Origin: Lachnospiraceae bacterium NC2004
GTDB taxonomy: Bacteria; Bacillota; Clostridia; Lachnospirales; Lachnospiraceae
Length of the DNA: 64,000 nucleotides
Assembly: GCA_000621905.1 (NCBI GenBank)
Contig: JHXB01000001.1
Location: 248,001-312,000, forward strand
Direction: 5' to 3'
The notes beneath the pieces were generated by a model, which was given only the letters and a program-made list of their open reading frames with translations, did not search any database and had not been told where the DNA came from. Below are positions 46,124-55,065 of this stretch, in pieces; within the stretch, counting starts at the first letter, position 1; each line of letters opens with the position of its first letter. The position numbers were made by a program, and so were the translations under genes.

Positions 46124-46531
46124 ATGAAGAATGAATATAAGACCAAGACCAGACAATTGATTCTTGATTTTCTTAATGAGCATACAGAGAGTTGTTTTAC
46201 TGCTGCTGACATATATAAGAATATTAATGAGTCTGATGGTAGTATTAACAGAGCGACTGTTTATAGGAATCTTGACAGATTGTGTCAGCAGGGTATACTT
46301 CTTAAGTTTAAGGACAACGATTCTGATGCGTCGTTGTTTAGATATTCCGGTGATCATGAGCATTGTGATTCGCATATGCACGCGCAATGCTCGGATTGCG
46401 GCAAGCTGTTTCACATAGAAGGAGAGTTTGCAAGGAAGTTTGAGGAAGAGGTCAAGACCGCTTACGGAATTGATGTAGATCCGAAGAAGACTATTATAGT
46501 CGGTAAGTGCGACGATTGTAAGAATAACTAA
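46124..46531 (+). CDS. Fur-family metalloregulator (PerR/Fur/Zur type)
   Basis: 135 residues: an N-terminal winged helix (SCFTAADIYKNINE, INRATVYRNLDRLCQQG) and a C-terminal dimer domain with the metal motif HEHCDSHMHAQCSDCGK and a second pair CDDC at the extreme C-terminus, together the structural four-cysteine zinc site. Sensory-site residues (HEH, HMH) are present, but whether it senses iron, zinc or peroxide cannot be told. Co-transcribed with purE by position (18-base gap). No clear Fur/PerR box is seen within its own upstream region. Confidence 0.85.
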   Translation: MKNEYKTKTRQLILDFLNEHTESCFTAADIYKNINESDGSINRATVYRNLDRLCQQGILLKFKDNDSDASLFRYSGDHEHCDSHMHAQCSDCGKLFHIEGEFARKFEEEVKTAYGIDVDPKKTIIVGKCDDCKNN

Positions 46532-46555
46532 AGCCGGTGGTTAGTCCACCGGCTT
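46531..46555. terminator. Bidirectional terminator between the Fur-family gene and purC
   Basis: AAGCCGGTGG-TTAGT-CCACCGGCTT, perfect 10-bp stem; the stop codon of the plus-strand gene overlaps its first base. T-rich flank on the plus side, and A-rich on the other, serve both convergent genes. Confidence 0.88.
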
Positions 46556-46565
46556 ATTATTATGA

Positions 46566-47438
46566 TTATAACTTCTCACCTGTAAGTTTCTCGTATCCTT
46601 CAAGATAGATATCGATTGTCTTCTGAGCAACATCCTCAGGTAATTCCCAATCATGCTTGCCCTTGTTCTCGGTGAGCCAATCTCGTGCAAACTGCTTGTC
46701 AAATGATGGCTGTGAGTGACCGGCTTCATAACCGTCAGCAGGCCAGAATCTTGAACTGTCAGGTGTTAACATCTCATCACCCAATACAACATTGCCGTCT
46801 TCGTCAAGACCAAACTCGAACTTGGTGTCTGCAATAATGATACCCTTAGTAAGAGCATAATCAGCACATTTCTTGTAAAGTGCGATAGTGTAGTCGCGAA
46901 GCTTAGCAGCGTATTCCTCGCCTTTGTCTCCATAGATATCCTTTAAGATCTCAACGCTCTTCTCGTAAGAGATGTTCTCGTCGTGATCTCCTAAATCAGC
47001 CTTGGTAGAAGGTGTGTAAATAGGTTCAGGAAGCTTATCTGACTCCTTAAGTCCCTCAGGAAGCTTGATGCCACATACAGTTCCGTTATCCTGATAGCTT
47101 GCCCATCCTGAACCTGTGATGTATCCTCTAACGATACACTCGATAGGAAGCATCTCAAGCTTCTTACACTGCATTGAATTACCTGTGAATTTAGGCTGTC
47201 TGAAGAATTCAGGCATCTCGTTAACATCAGTGGTAATCATGTGGTTAGGAAGAATATCCTTGGTCATGTTAAACCAGAACTTAGACATCTGAGTAAGAAC
47301 TGTACCTTTCTTAGAGATGACATTTTTAAGAATAACATCATAGCAGCTGATACGATCTGTAGCAACTATTACAAGACTGTCTCCTAAATCATAAATCTCC
47401 CTTACTTTACCCTCTTTAATTGGCTTTAACTCTGTCAT
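46566..47438 (-). CDS. purC: SAICAR synthetase
   Basis: Phosphoribosylaminoimidazole-succinocarboxamide synthase of purine biosynthesis: joins aspartate to CAIR using ATP. 290 residues with the conserved start KEGKVREIYDLGDSLVIVATDRIS, the active-site ECIVRGYITGSGW and IADTKFEFGLDEDG. The length is that of the long PurC form. The minus-strand site AGAAAGGA precedes the ATG at 47438. The zinc-ribbon protein gene ends 20 bases upstream on the same strand, so they may share a transcript. It consumes the product of PurE encoded nearby. Confidence 0.96.
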   Translation of the reverse strand: MTELKPIKEGKVREIYDLGDSLVIVATDRISCYDVILKNVISKKGTVLTQMSKFWFNMTKDILPNHMITTDVNEMPEFFRQPKFTGNSMQCKKLEMLPIECIVRGYITGSGWASYQDNGTVCGIKLPEGLKESDKLPEPIYTPSTKADLGDHDENISYEKSVEILKDIYGDKGEEYAAKLRDYTIALYKKCADYALTKGIIIADTKFEFGLDEDGNVVLGDEMLTPDSSRFWPADGYEAGHSQPSFDKQFARDWLTENKGKHDWELPEDVAQKTIDIYLEGYEKLTGEKL

Positions 47439-47458
47439 TGGTTTAATCCTTTCTATTG

Positions 47459-48718
47459 TTAATTGTTATTATTGTTCTCTATCTTGCGTTTAGATGTTGT
47501 AGTGTGAGTGTAGTGGTCGTATTGCCTAAGGACTTTAGATTGACCGGTGTTGAGGTAAGTTGATGAACCTGCTGTCATAACACCCTTCATAGAACTCTTC
47601 CAAGAAGATACAACTATAAGTCCTATTATAACACCTACAATCAAACCGATACCTACTCCTGAAATCGCTCCTCCTTGAGTAACAGCCGCAATGATACCAC
47701 CAATTATTGCAAATATGAAAGCAAATAGAGCAGTCCATGCTAAACAAGCACCCTTAGAAACCGGAGTATCACCTACAATCTTACCGGTCTGTCCGTTCAT
47801 AAAAAATGAATGCTCTTCGGAATTATGCATAGAATATGCCATCCAGACAGGGAAGAGAGTGTAGCTTGCGTCGGTCTGACGTACCTGGTAGTTCCTTTTG
47901 CTGAAACTTACTGTATCGTAGCCTTTAACGGTATCTCTTATGTAATTGTCCATATAACTCTCGGCACGTTTCTCGACACGCGGGAATTCTTCCTTGTAAT
48001 CTCGGTCATAGCGCTCTGAAACATATCCGGCAAGATATGGAGTATCAAACTTCTTGAGATCATTGTACTCGTATGGTTCAAGTTTATCCATCAGAGTATC
48101 AGGCATCTTCTTGGATGCATCTGCAGGGACTTTGTTGTAGGTTAAGTCAACCTGTCTGTAAATCTCATAATGCTTGGTCTCTGTAACTTCATACTCGCCT
48201 TCTCTATGAGTACTTGACTTGGTAGCTTCAAGCTTGGCTTCACCCTGACCTAAGAGGTCGTAAAGCCAAAATGGTACATACATACCTGTCAACGATTTAA
48301 CCTTCATATCTGCTTTAAAGTCAGCGGGAGCGAGCTTAAGTTTCTTGCTCCAATTCCTGAATGTCTCTTCAGCATTCTGCTTAGATATCTTAAATGGAAC
48401 AACATACTTAGGAGAAAGAGCACCGCTTAACTTGTCTCCAAGGACAACCGGAGAGCCACAGAAGCTACAGCTTGTCGCTGTTGTGTTAGGTTCGGTAATA
48501 ATTACGGCACCGCAACTCTGACATTGATATTGCAATTCCTTACTGTCAGAACTGTATGTAGAATCTTCGGTTGAATCTTGAACTTCGCGGTATTTAGGTT
48601 CTTGCTTTAACTCGTCTGCTTGCTCTTTATGTCCGCAGCTGGCACACATAAGAACGCCTTCTTGTGCGTCAAATGTCATATCTGCACCGCAGTCTGGACA
48701 TTTAAATTGTATTAACAT
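47459..48718 (-). CDS. TFIIB-type zinc-ribbon membrane protein of unknown function
   Basis: 419 residues. Two zinc ribbons at the N-terminus (CPDCGADM..CASCGHKE, then CQSCGAVI..CSFCGSPV) are followed by a soluble region (about 110-300) and a glycine-rich hydrophobic hairpin near 320-380 (about two helices). The tail is basic and Asn-rich. Proteins with this layout are common in Firmicutes and Actinobacteria, but I know of no assigned function; a role in membrane stress or lipid contact would be a guess. AGAAAGGAGAATGC precedes the ATG on the minus strand. purC follows 20 bases after it. Confidence 0.75.
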   Translation of the reverse strand: MLIQFKCPDCGADMTFDAQEGVLMCASCGHKEQADELKQEPKYREVQDSTEDSTYSSDSKELQYQCQSCGAVIITEPNTTATSCSFCGSPVVLGDKLSGALSPKYVVPFKISKQNAEETFRNWSKKLKLAPADFKADMKVKSLTGMYVPFWLYDLLGQGEAKLEATKSSTHREGEYEVTETKHYEIYRQVDLTYNKVPADASKKMPDTLMDKLEPYEYNDLKKFDTPYLAGYVSERYDRDYKEEFPRVEKRAESYMDNYIRDTVKGYDTVSFSKRNYQVRQTDASYTLFPVWMAYSMHNSEEHSFFMNGQTGKIVGDTPVSKGACLAWTALFAFIFAIIGGIIAAVTQGGAISGVGIGLIVGVIIGLIVVSSWKSSMKGVMTAGSSTYLNTGQSKVLRQYDHYTHTTTSKRKIENNNNN

Positions 48719-48815
48719 AGCATTCTCCTTTCTTTAGTTATAGTTAGCATTTCCATATTATTATAGTATTATCTTTTGAATATTTCAATTGTTAGATGTA
48801 AAGATACTGTTTTAA

Positions 48816-48844
48816 TTGATATTTTAATGTTTATATATTAAAAT
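48816..48844 (+). promoter_or_regulatory. Promoter of the moxR-DUF58-transglutaminase operon
   Basis: TTGATA (48816-48821), 17 bases, TAAAAT (48839-48844), 30 bases before the ATG of moxR. Confidence 0.5.
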
Positions 48845-48873
48845 GTTACTATATACGCTGATGGAGGTGCATT

Positions 48874-49806
48874 ATGAATAATAAAGAGTCTTTAGACAGA
48901 GTTATAGCATCAGTTAATACAGTCATTAAAGGCAAGGAAGATGTAGTGATTAAGGTCTTGGCTGCTATGATTGCGGGCGGGCACATATTGATGGAGGATA
49001 TTCCGGGTGTCGGAAAGACTACGCTTGCTATGGCATTTGCCAAGAGTATGGGTATGGATTATAAGAGAGTTCAGTTCACGCCTGATGTACTTCCGAGTGA
49101 TATATTGGGATTTTCTATGTACAATTCACAGAGCAAGGAATTTGAGTACAGACCTGGCACGGTATTCTGTAATCTGTTTCTTGCGGACGAGATTAACAGA
49201 ACAAGCCCTAAGACTCAGTCGGCACTTTTAGAGGTTATGGAAGAGGGTACAGCCACTGTAGATGGTGTTACAAGGAGGCTTCCTGATCCATTTGTCGTAA
49301 TTGCAACTGAGAATCCTTACGGTTCATCAGGTACACAGATGCTCCCTGAGTCACAGCTTGATAGATTTATGGTATGCCTTTCGATGGGGTATCCTGATCA
49401 TGACGATGCTGTTTCAATTCTTAAGGGCAATGCGTCAGAGCCGTTAAGTAAGTTGAATGAATGCTTAAGCGTTGAGGATTTGATAGCGCTTAGAAACAGC
49501 GTTAAAGACATGTATGTCAAAGACGACATTTACGAATATATAGTAAGCTTGGTTGAGGAGACCAGAAAGAATGAGATATTCTCATTTGGTGCGAGTCCTC
49601 GTGGTACCATTGCCTGCCTTAAGATGGCCAAGGCTATGGCGATTATCGACGGAAGAGATTATGTTACTGCTGTTGATGTTCAGAGTGTTTTGGGTGCTGT
49701 TTTGGGGCACAGGGTCAAGCTTTCTCAAAAATCAAGGGCCAAGGGTATTGATACTGCCAAGGCTATGGATGAACTTATAAAGGCTGTGAAACCGCCTAGG
49801 AGCTAA
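48874..49806 (+). CDS. MoxR-family AAA+ ATPase
   Basis: 310 residues. Walker A GVGKTT (in EDIPGVGKTTLAM, residues 41-53), Walker B LFLADEINR, sensor IATENPYGSSGT and the helical lid SPRGTIACLKMAKA are all present. MoxR proteins act as chaperone-like ATPases that assemble or activate partner complexes, and are usually encoded with DUF58 and transglutaminase-membrane proteins, exactly as here. GGAGG precedes the ATG. The DUF58 gene starts 3 bases after its stop. Confidence 0.93.
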   Translation: MNNKESLDRVIASVNTVIKGKEDVVIKVLAAMIAGGHILMEDIPGVGKTTLAMAFAKSMGMDYKRVQFTPDVLPSDILGFSMYNSQSKEFEYRPGTVFCNLFLADEINRTSPKTQSALLEVMEEGTATVDGVTRRLPDPFVVIATENPYGSSGTQMLPESQLDRFMVCLSMGYPDHDDAVSILKGNASEPLSKLNECLSVEDLIALRNSVKDMYVKDDIYEYIVSLVEETRKNEIFSFGASPRGTIACLKMAKAMAIIDGRDYVTAVDVQSVLGAVLGHRVKLSQKSRAKGIDTAKAMDELIKAVKPPRS

Positions 49807-49809
49807 AGT

Positions 49810-50856
49810 ATGAAGTTTAAGTTACACATCCCGAGGATTATCATTTTCATAATTCTATATTATGTTGCTGCGTCTTGGTACAGTTTCCTTCAGACGCAGT
49901 GGTTTCTGTTTGTCCTTATTATGATGGGCGTTGCTGTGCCTTTAGATATAGTGTGCCTTTTGATTGTCAGACACTATGTTAAGGTTGATTTAGAGTGTCC
50001 GGTTTTAGATATTCATAAGGGCGAGAACGCTTATGTTACTGTCATTATAGATAATCCGACTCCTTTTATATCAATGGAGTGTATGGTTAATTTAGAGATA
50101 TCCAATTCGTTTTTAAATGATAGCGGAGATATATTGGTTGCGTTACCTGTTTATCTTCGAAAGAAGAATACTACAATGATACCTGTTAAGGCTTCAACCA
50201 ATGGTGATATCATTTCTGCGATAAGGTCATATACATTGATTGACCTTATGGGATTTATTGAGGTTCCTGCTAAGATTAAGGCAGAGGCTTCATTTCATGT
50301 TCTCCCGGTTATTGACAACAGAGAGATTAATAAGTTTGATGATGTTTCTGTAGGAGTGACAGAGGCAGAGGAGAGTAATAAGCGCGGTAATGATTTCTCT
50401 GATGTGAGTGATGTAAGAGAGTATATACCGGGAGACAAGCTTATGAGCATACATTGGAAGCTGTCTGCTAAGAGAGATGTTCTGATGGTTAAAGACAGAG
50501 TTACGATGTCTGACCAGCAGATGGTTCTTATTCCGGATCTTTTTGCTCCTAAGGAAGATGTTGATCGGATTCTTGATCTTACCTATAACCTTGTTAGAAG
50601 CAGTTTATCTTCAGGGATATATGTAAGGCTGATGTGGTGGAACTTTAATAACGAAGAACTCGATGTTATGACTGTAGATAGTCATGACAAGCTTGATGAA
50701 GCTTTTAAGGCACTTTATACCAATTCTATAAGTGCAGGAGGCGAAGATGTATCTATGTATGTTTTAAGCGTTTATCCTGAACTTAAGGCTTACATTAAAG
50801 TTGGTATTAACGAAGAAGGTGATTTAGATGCCGTTCCGATTGAAATGGAAGGATGA
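49810..50856 (+). CDS. DUF58 domain protein
   Basis: 348 residues: two N-terminal membrane helices (about 8-55), a beta-sandwich region, then the DUF58 core with the signature VREYIPGDKLMSIHWKLSAK and a von Willebrand A-like C-terminus. Its role in MoxR systems is presumably to bind the MoxR ATPase and the membrane transglutaminase; no enzymatic activity is known to me. It overlaps the next gene by 29 bases, so translation is coupled. Confidence 0.88.
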   Translation: MKFKLHIPRIIIFIILYYVAASWYSFLQTQWFLFVLIMMGVAVPLDIVCLLIVRHYVKVDLECPVLDIHKGENAYVTVIIDNPTPFISMECMVNLEISNSFLNDSGDILVALPVYLRKKNTTMIPVKASTNGDIISAIRSYTLIDLMGFIEVPAKIKAEASFHVLPVIDNREINKFDDVSVGVTEAEESNKRGNDFSDVSDVREYIPGDKLMSIHWKLSAKRDVLMVKDRVTMSDQQMVLIPDLFAPKEDVDRILDLTYNLVRSSLSSGIYVRLMWWNFNNEELDVMTVDSHDKLDEAFKALYTNSISAGGEDVSMYVLSVYPELKAYIKVGINEEGDLDAVPIEMEG

Positions 50857-53104
50857 GAAGGAACCTATTACAATATGTGATGGAATAGAGATTGACAGAT
50901 CGATATATGACATAACAGAGAGTAGGGCAAGATTGCTTTTTGTTAAGGCTGTAATAGTATACCTTCTTGTTATGGGAGGGCTAGGCAGCTTTCTTACATC
51001 TATGAATATTGATTTTTCACATATAGTGGTTAATGTTGCCTGCTTATCTACGGCTATTATATGTGCATTGATGTATAGAAGTTATCTGATTGAGAATCTT
51101 GGATATACTATATTCTTTGCTGTTGTGGCGGCATATATTATTATGTTCAGAGATTATATCAACTCAGGATTCTATGTAATCGTCAATGATACTCTTGATG
51201 TTGCGGTTACTTATCTTGATTTGCCGGGTCGTCAGGATTTCCAGGAGAAGATAGCAGACAGAAGTCTTTCGGTTACCATGTTCTCGATAGCATTTGTCAT
51301 AATATCCAATATCGTTGTCAACAACTATATATCAAGGACGATGAGATATATTGTTGCAGCTTTCCTAACTTCGACTATATTGTTGCTTTCAATGTATTTT
51401 GAGAAGGAACCGGATACTATCTATACGATCATGTATTTTACCGGGATTGTAAGTGCTTATTTCTACAGGGGTAGCAAGCATAATGTGCAGCACCGTAAGA
51501 ATTCAGTGTTTAGATATAACGGCAAGCAGATTGCTTACGCTCTTGAATATAAGATTGGTATTCAGGCGATACTTACGGCATTTGTCTTTATATTAGTGCT
51601 CTCGACTGTTGTTAATAGGATATTTCCTAAGAATACATATGCGTCGTCGAGGTCTGATGATGCCTACAAGATAAGCACAGTCGAGTATGCTACTAACTTA
51701 GCAACATACGGTCTTGCAGGAGTTATGAATTTCTATCAGAATTCTGGTGGACTTAACTCCGGAAGATTGGGTGGAGTGTCTTCAATCCATCTCGACTATC
51801 AGACGGATATAAGGCTTAGATATACGCCGTACAGCTATGATACTTTCTATGTCAAGGATTTTACCGGCAAGGAATACAGGCCTTTTGACAATTTCTGGAA
51901 GCAGGATGACAATTATACGACTCCTGAGCTTTATACGAGCGCGGAGGCTACTGCTCTTAAGAAAGCTTATGAGAACGGTGCTCAGTATTCTGCTATGGGT
52001 AAAGTCAAGGTTACCAATGTTGATACCGAGATCAGACATTATCTGCCTTACTATTCCCTCGACTCCAACAGAGAGATGAACCCTGGTAATTACTTTATGT
52101 ACACTTATTATCCATGGATGGGGGCTAATAAGATAAATGCAGCCCAAGAGTACTACGATGATTTCCTTGATGTGCCTGATGCCAATGTTCCTACGATTAT
52201 GAAGTTTGTTGATGAGGTAGGATTAAGAGGCTTAGAGGATGATGAGATTGTAGATAAGGTTATCAATTATTATGTTGAGAACATTCCGTATACTATCAGG
52301 CCTGGTGCGACTCCTAATGATGCCGATTTTGTCAATTATTTCCTTGATAAGAACAAGAAAGGTTACTGTGCACACTATGCTTCTGCAGCAACCCTGATAT
52401 TTAGGTATATGGGGATTCCGGCGAGATATTGCGAAGGGTATGCTGTATCATTTGACAATGTAGTCGACAACGGTGAGTTGTTGGAAGAAGAGAATTACTC
52501 CGATTACTACTCTGGATATTCTGAGATGGGTAAGACCGGCGTTGTAGAGGTTAACGTTACAGACGCAGCAGCTCACGCCTGGGTTGAGATATACGACAAG
52601 AATAAGGGGTGGGTGATATGTGATGTTACTCCACCGGGAGATGAGGAAGATACGGTTGATTTCTGGAATGCGTTCAGCAATCTTGCTAATAGCGACAACA
52701 ATCAGACTGCAACTAATATCAACGCTCCAAATGTTAAGATTGACGACTATCTGATGAACAGGATAGCGTTCATAATTCTTGCGTTGTTTATTGTTTCAGT
52801 TATCATTTTCTTTGTGTTAAGATTAAGGCCGTATTTTGAATATCGAAAGGCTCTATCTGACGCTGATTACTCTGATGCTATTATTTTAAGGTACCAGAGG
52901 TATATGGATAAGCTTAGAAAGCGTGAGGATTTTGATAAAGTCAATTATGCTGAGCAGATAGCTTATCTTAGAGATAATCAAATGATAGAGATTAGCGATG
53001 ATGATTATAATGATATTATTAAGATACTAGAGAGAGCTGGCTTCTCTAGTGAAAGCATAAGCGTAGAAGAGTACAACAAAGTATATAACATTTTATTTAA
53101 GTAA
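50828..53104 (+). CDS. Membrane-bound transglutaminase-like protein (TgpA type)
   Basis: 758 residues. About six membrane helices at 37-270, an extracytoplasmic transglutaminase-core domain at about 440-615 with Cys in KKGYCAHYASAATLIFRYMG, His in AAHAWVEIYD and Asp in WVICDVTPPG, and a last membrane helix at 640-665 followed by a cytoplasmic tail. This is the TgpA/DUF3488 plan. The target is unknown. The start ATG lies inside the DUF58 gene with AAGGTGA upstream. Terminator at 53110. Confidence 0.88.
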   Translation: MPFRLKWKDEKEPITICDGIEIDRSIYDITESRARLLFVKAVIVYLLVMGGLGSFLTSMNIDFSHIVVNVACLSTAIICALMYRSYLIENLGYTIFFAVVAAYIIMFRDYINSGFYVIVNDTLDVAVTYLDLPGRQDFQEKIADRSLSVTMFSIAFVIISNIVVNNYISRTMRYIVAAFLTSTILLLSMYFEKEPDTIYTIMYFTGIVSAYFYRGSKHNVQHRKNSVFRYNGKQIAYALEYKIGIQAILTAFVFILVLSTVVNRIFPKNTYASSRSDDAYKISTVEYATNLATYGLAGVMNFYQNSGGLNSGRLGGVSSIHLDYQTDIRLRYTPYSYDTFYVKDFTGKEYRPFDNFWKQDDNYTTPELYTSAEATALKKAYENGAQYSAMGKVKVTNVDTEIRHYLPYYSLDSNREMNPGNYFMYTYYPWMGANKINAAQEYYDDFLDVPDANVPTIMKFVDEVGLRGLEDDEIVDKVINYYVENIPYTIRPGATPNDADFVNYFLDKNKKGYCAHYASAATLIFRYMGIPARYCEGYAVSFDNVVDNGELLEEENYSDYYSGYSEMGKTGVVEVNVTDAAAHAWVEIYDKNKGWVICDVTPPGDEEDTVDFWNAFSNLANSDNNQTATNINAPNVKIDDYLMNRIAFIILALFIVSVIIFFVLRLRPYFEYRKALSDADYSDAIILRYQRYMDKLRKREDFDKVNYAEQIAYLRDNQMIEISDDDYNDIIKILERAGFSSESISVEEYNKVYNILFK

Positions 53105-53109
53105 TAAAT

Positions 53110-53135
53110 AAACCGAGGCGATTACGCCTCGGTTT
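53110..53135. terminator. Bidirectional terminator between the transglutaminase gene and pckA
   Basis: AAACCGAGGCG-ATTA-CGCCTCGGTTT, perfect 11-bp stem serving the convergent genes. Confidence 0.92.
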
Positions 53136-53161
53136 ATCATATATTATTAAGAAAATTCTGA

Positions 53162-54775
53162 TTAAAGCTGTGGACCAGCAGCAACTAATGCCTTACCAGC
53201 ATCGTTGGTCTCATACTTCTTGAAGTTCTTGATGAATCTCTCAGCAAGATCCTTAGCCTTAGCATCCCACTCTGAAGCGTCTGCGTAAGTGTCTCTAGGA
53301 TCAAGAATTGCAGGATCAACACCAGGAAGCTCTGTAGGAACCTCGAAATCAAACATAGGAATCTTCTTGGTAGGAGCCTTAAGAACGTCTCCGCTAAGGA
53401 TAGCGTCGATGATTCCACGAGTATCCTTGATTGAGATTCTCTTACCTGTTCCGTTCCATCCTGTGTTAACAAGGTAAGCCTTAGCGCCTGACTTCTGCAT
53501 CTTCTTAACAAGCTCCTCACCGTACTTAGTAGGATGAAGCTCTAAGAATGCCTGGCCGAAGCAAGCTGAGAAGGTAGGAGTAGGCTCTGTGATACCACGC
53601 TCTGTACCAGCAAGCTTAGCAGTAAATCCTGAAAGGAAGTAGTACTGAGTCTGCTCTGGAGTAAGAATAGATACAGGAGGAAGTACTCCGAACGCATCTG
53701 CTGAAAGGAAGATAACGTTGTCTGCATCAGGACCTGAAGAAACAGTGTTAACATTCTTAGCAATCTTCTCGATGTGGTTGATTGGATAAGAAACACGAGT
53801 GTTCTCAGTAACTGACTTGTCAGCGAAATCAATCTTACCATTCTCATCTACAGTAACGTTCTCTAAGAGAGCATCTCTCTTGATTGCGTTGTAGATATCT
53901 GGCTCTGACTCAGCATCAAGGTTGATAACCTTAGCGTAGCATCCGCCCTCAAGGTTGAATACACCGTTGTCATCCCAACCGTGCTCGTCATCACCGATAA
54001 GAAGTCTCTTAGGATCTGTAGAAAGAGTAGTCTTACCTGTTCCTGAAAGACCAAAGAAGATAGCGGTGTGCTTACCGTCCATATCTGTGTTAGCAGAGCA
54101 GTGCATTGAAGCCATACCCTGAAGTGGAAGGAAGTAGTTCTGCATAGAGAACATACCCTTCTTCATCTCTCCACCGTACCAGGTGTTAAGGATAATCTGC
54201 TCGCGATCAGTAACGTTGAACAATACTGCGGTCTCTGAATTCAAACCGAGCTCTTTATAATTCTCAACCTTAGCCTTAGAAGCAGTGTAAACTACGAAGT
54301 TAGGCTCGAAGTTAGCTTCTTCCTCTGGGGTAGGCTTGATGAACATGTTAGTTACAAAGTGAGCCTGCCATGCAACTTCCATGATGAAACGAACAGCCAT
54401 ACGGGTATCTTTGTTAGCACCGCAGAATGCATCTACTACATAAAGCTTCTTGCCTGATAACTGATCAAGAGCAAGCTTCTTACAAGCGTCCCAAGCTTCC
54501 TGAGTTGCAGGATGGTTGTCATTAGGATACTCATCAGTTGTCCACCATACTGTGTCATGTGACTTAGCGTCATCAACGATGAACTTATCCTTAGGAGAAC
54601 GACCGGTATAGATACCTGTCATAACATTAACTGCACCGAGCTCAGTAACCTGTCCCTTGTCAAATCCTGTAAGGGAAGAATCTGTCTCATCTTCATAGAG
54701 CTTGTCGTATGAAGGGTTGTAGATGATCTCTTGTACGTCATTGATACCGTACTTACTTAAATCAACTGTTGCCAT
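53162..54775 (-). CDS. pckA: Phosphoenolpyruvate carboxykinase (ATP)
   Basis: Interconverts oxaloacetate + ATP and PEP + CO2 + ADP. In gut and rumen anaerobes it often runs toward oxaloacetate, saving energy. 537 residues with the kinase-1 P-loop [14 protein letters not shown], the kinase-2/metal site [17 protein letters not shown], the substrate Arg/Lys segments TGRSPKDKF and [20 protein letters not shown] type by length and sequence. GAGGT precedes the ATG on the minus strand. Promoter and a large inverted repeat lie directly upstream. Confidence 0.97.
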   Translation of the reverse strand: MATVDLSKYGINDVQEIIYNPSYDKLYEDETDSSLTGFDKGQVTELGAVNVMTGIYTGRSPKDKFIVDDAKSHDTVWWTTDEYPNDNHPATQEAWDACKKLALDQLSGKKLYVVDAFCGANKDTRMAVRFIMEVAWQAHFVTNMFIKPTPEEEANFEPNFVVYTASKAKVENYKELGLNSETAVLFNVTDREQIILNTWYGGEMKKGMFSMQNYFLPLQGMASMHCSANTDMDGKHTAIFFGLSGTGKTTLSTDPKRLLIGDDEHGWDDNGVFNLEGGCYAKVINLDAESEPDIYNAIKRDALLENVTVDENGKIDFADKSVTENTRVSYPINHIEKIAKNVNTVSSGPDADNVIFLSADAFGVLPPVSILTPEQTQYYFLSGFTAKLAGTERGITEPTPTFSACFGQAFLELHPTKYGEELVKKMQKSGAKAYLVNTGWNGTGKRISIKDTRGIIDAILSGDVLKAPTKKIPMFDFEVPTELPGVDPAILDPRDTYADASEWDAKAKDLAERFIKNFKKYETNDAGKALVAAGPQL

Positions 54776-54794
54776 TTACGTATACCTCTTTTCT

Positions 54795-54810
54795 TTATAA
54801 TATATTATAA
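54795..54810 (-). promoter_or_regulatory. 16-base palindrome in the pckA leader
   Basis: A perfect palindrome TTATAATATATTATAA lies between the pckA promoter and its ribosome site. It resembles a PerR/Fur box (7-1-7) but has two centre bases (7-2-7); chance in AT-rich DNA is possible. Confidence 0.35.
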
Positions 54811-54817
54811 GATTTGC

Positions 54818-54850
54818 TTGCGTGTGTTAAAGATATATAACATGACGCAA
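54818..54850 (-). promoter_or_regulatory. Large inverted repeat (operator candidate) over the pckA -10 box
   Basis: TTGCGT-G-TGTTA, 8 bases, TAACA-TG-ACGCAA: eleven matching positions in each arm, centred on the -10 element of the pckA promoter. A protein bound here would block RNA polymerase. No known consensus fits in full; the inner arms recall Rex half-sites but the spacing is 4 bases too long. Confidence 0.55.
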
Positions 54851-54863
54851 AACCTAGACACAA
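54835..54863 (-). promoter_or_regulatory. Promoter of pckA
   Basis: Minus strand: TTGTGT (54863-54858), 17 bases, TTATAT (54840-54835). Expected start near 54828, inside the inverted repeat. Confidence 0.55.
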
Positions 54864-55027
54864 TTATATCGCAAGTAGCTTTTTATGTCAATTGAAAATG
54901 CCTTGTTTTCGGTGATGTAAGAGAGCAATCTGACCTATAGCATTTGCAAGAATATCGAGAGTTGATTTAAGAAAATGTAAAAAATTGTGAAATATATACA
55001 TAAATTGTTCCTATATTTATGAATGTG

Positions 55028-55036
55028 TGCTATAAT
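55028..55036 (+). promoter_or_regulatory. Extended -10 promoter of the cation diffusion facilitator
   Basis: TGCTATAAT (55028-55036), an extended -10 with full TATAAT; the -35 region is poor (TTGTTC at a 20-base distance). It lies 30 bases before the ATG, so the leader is very short. Confidence 0.55.
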
Positions 55037-55065
55037 AATAGTCTAGACTTGATGAGGAGATTGAT

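Noticed and set aside
54795-54810. PerR/Fur box upstream of pckA
   Set aside because: The palindrome has a 7-2-7 layout instead of 7-1-7 and consists only of A and T; kept as a palindrome, not named as a known operator.
54830-54842. Second Rex site at pckA
   Set aside because: The inner arms TGTTA..TAACA look like Rex half-sites, but they are separated by 8 bases instead of the length the Rex dimer requires.
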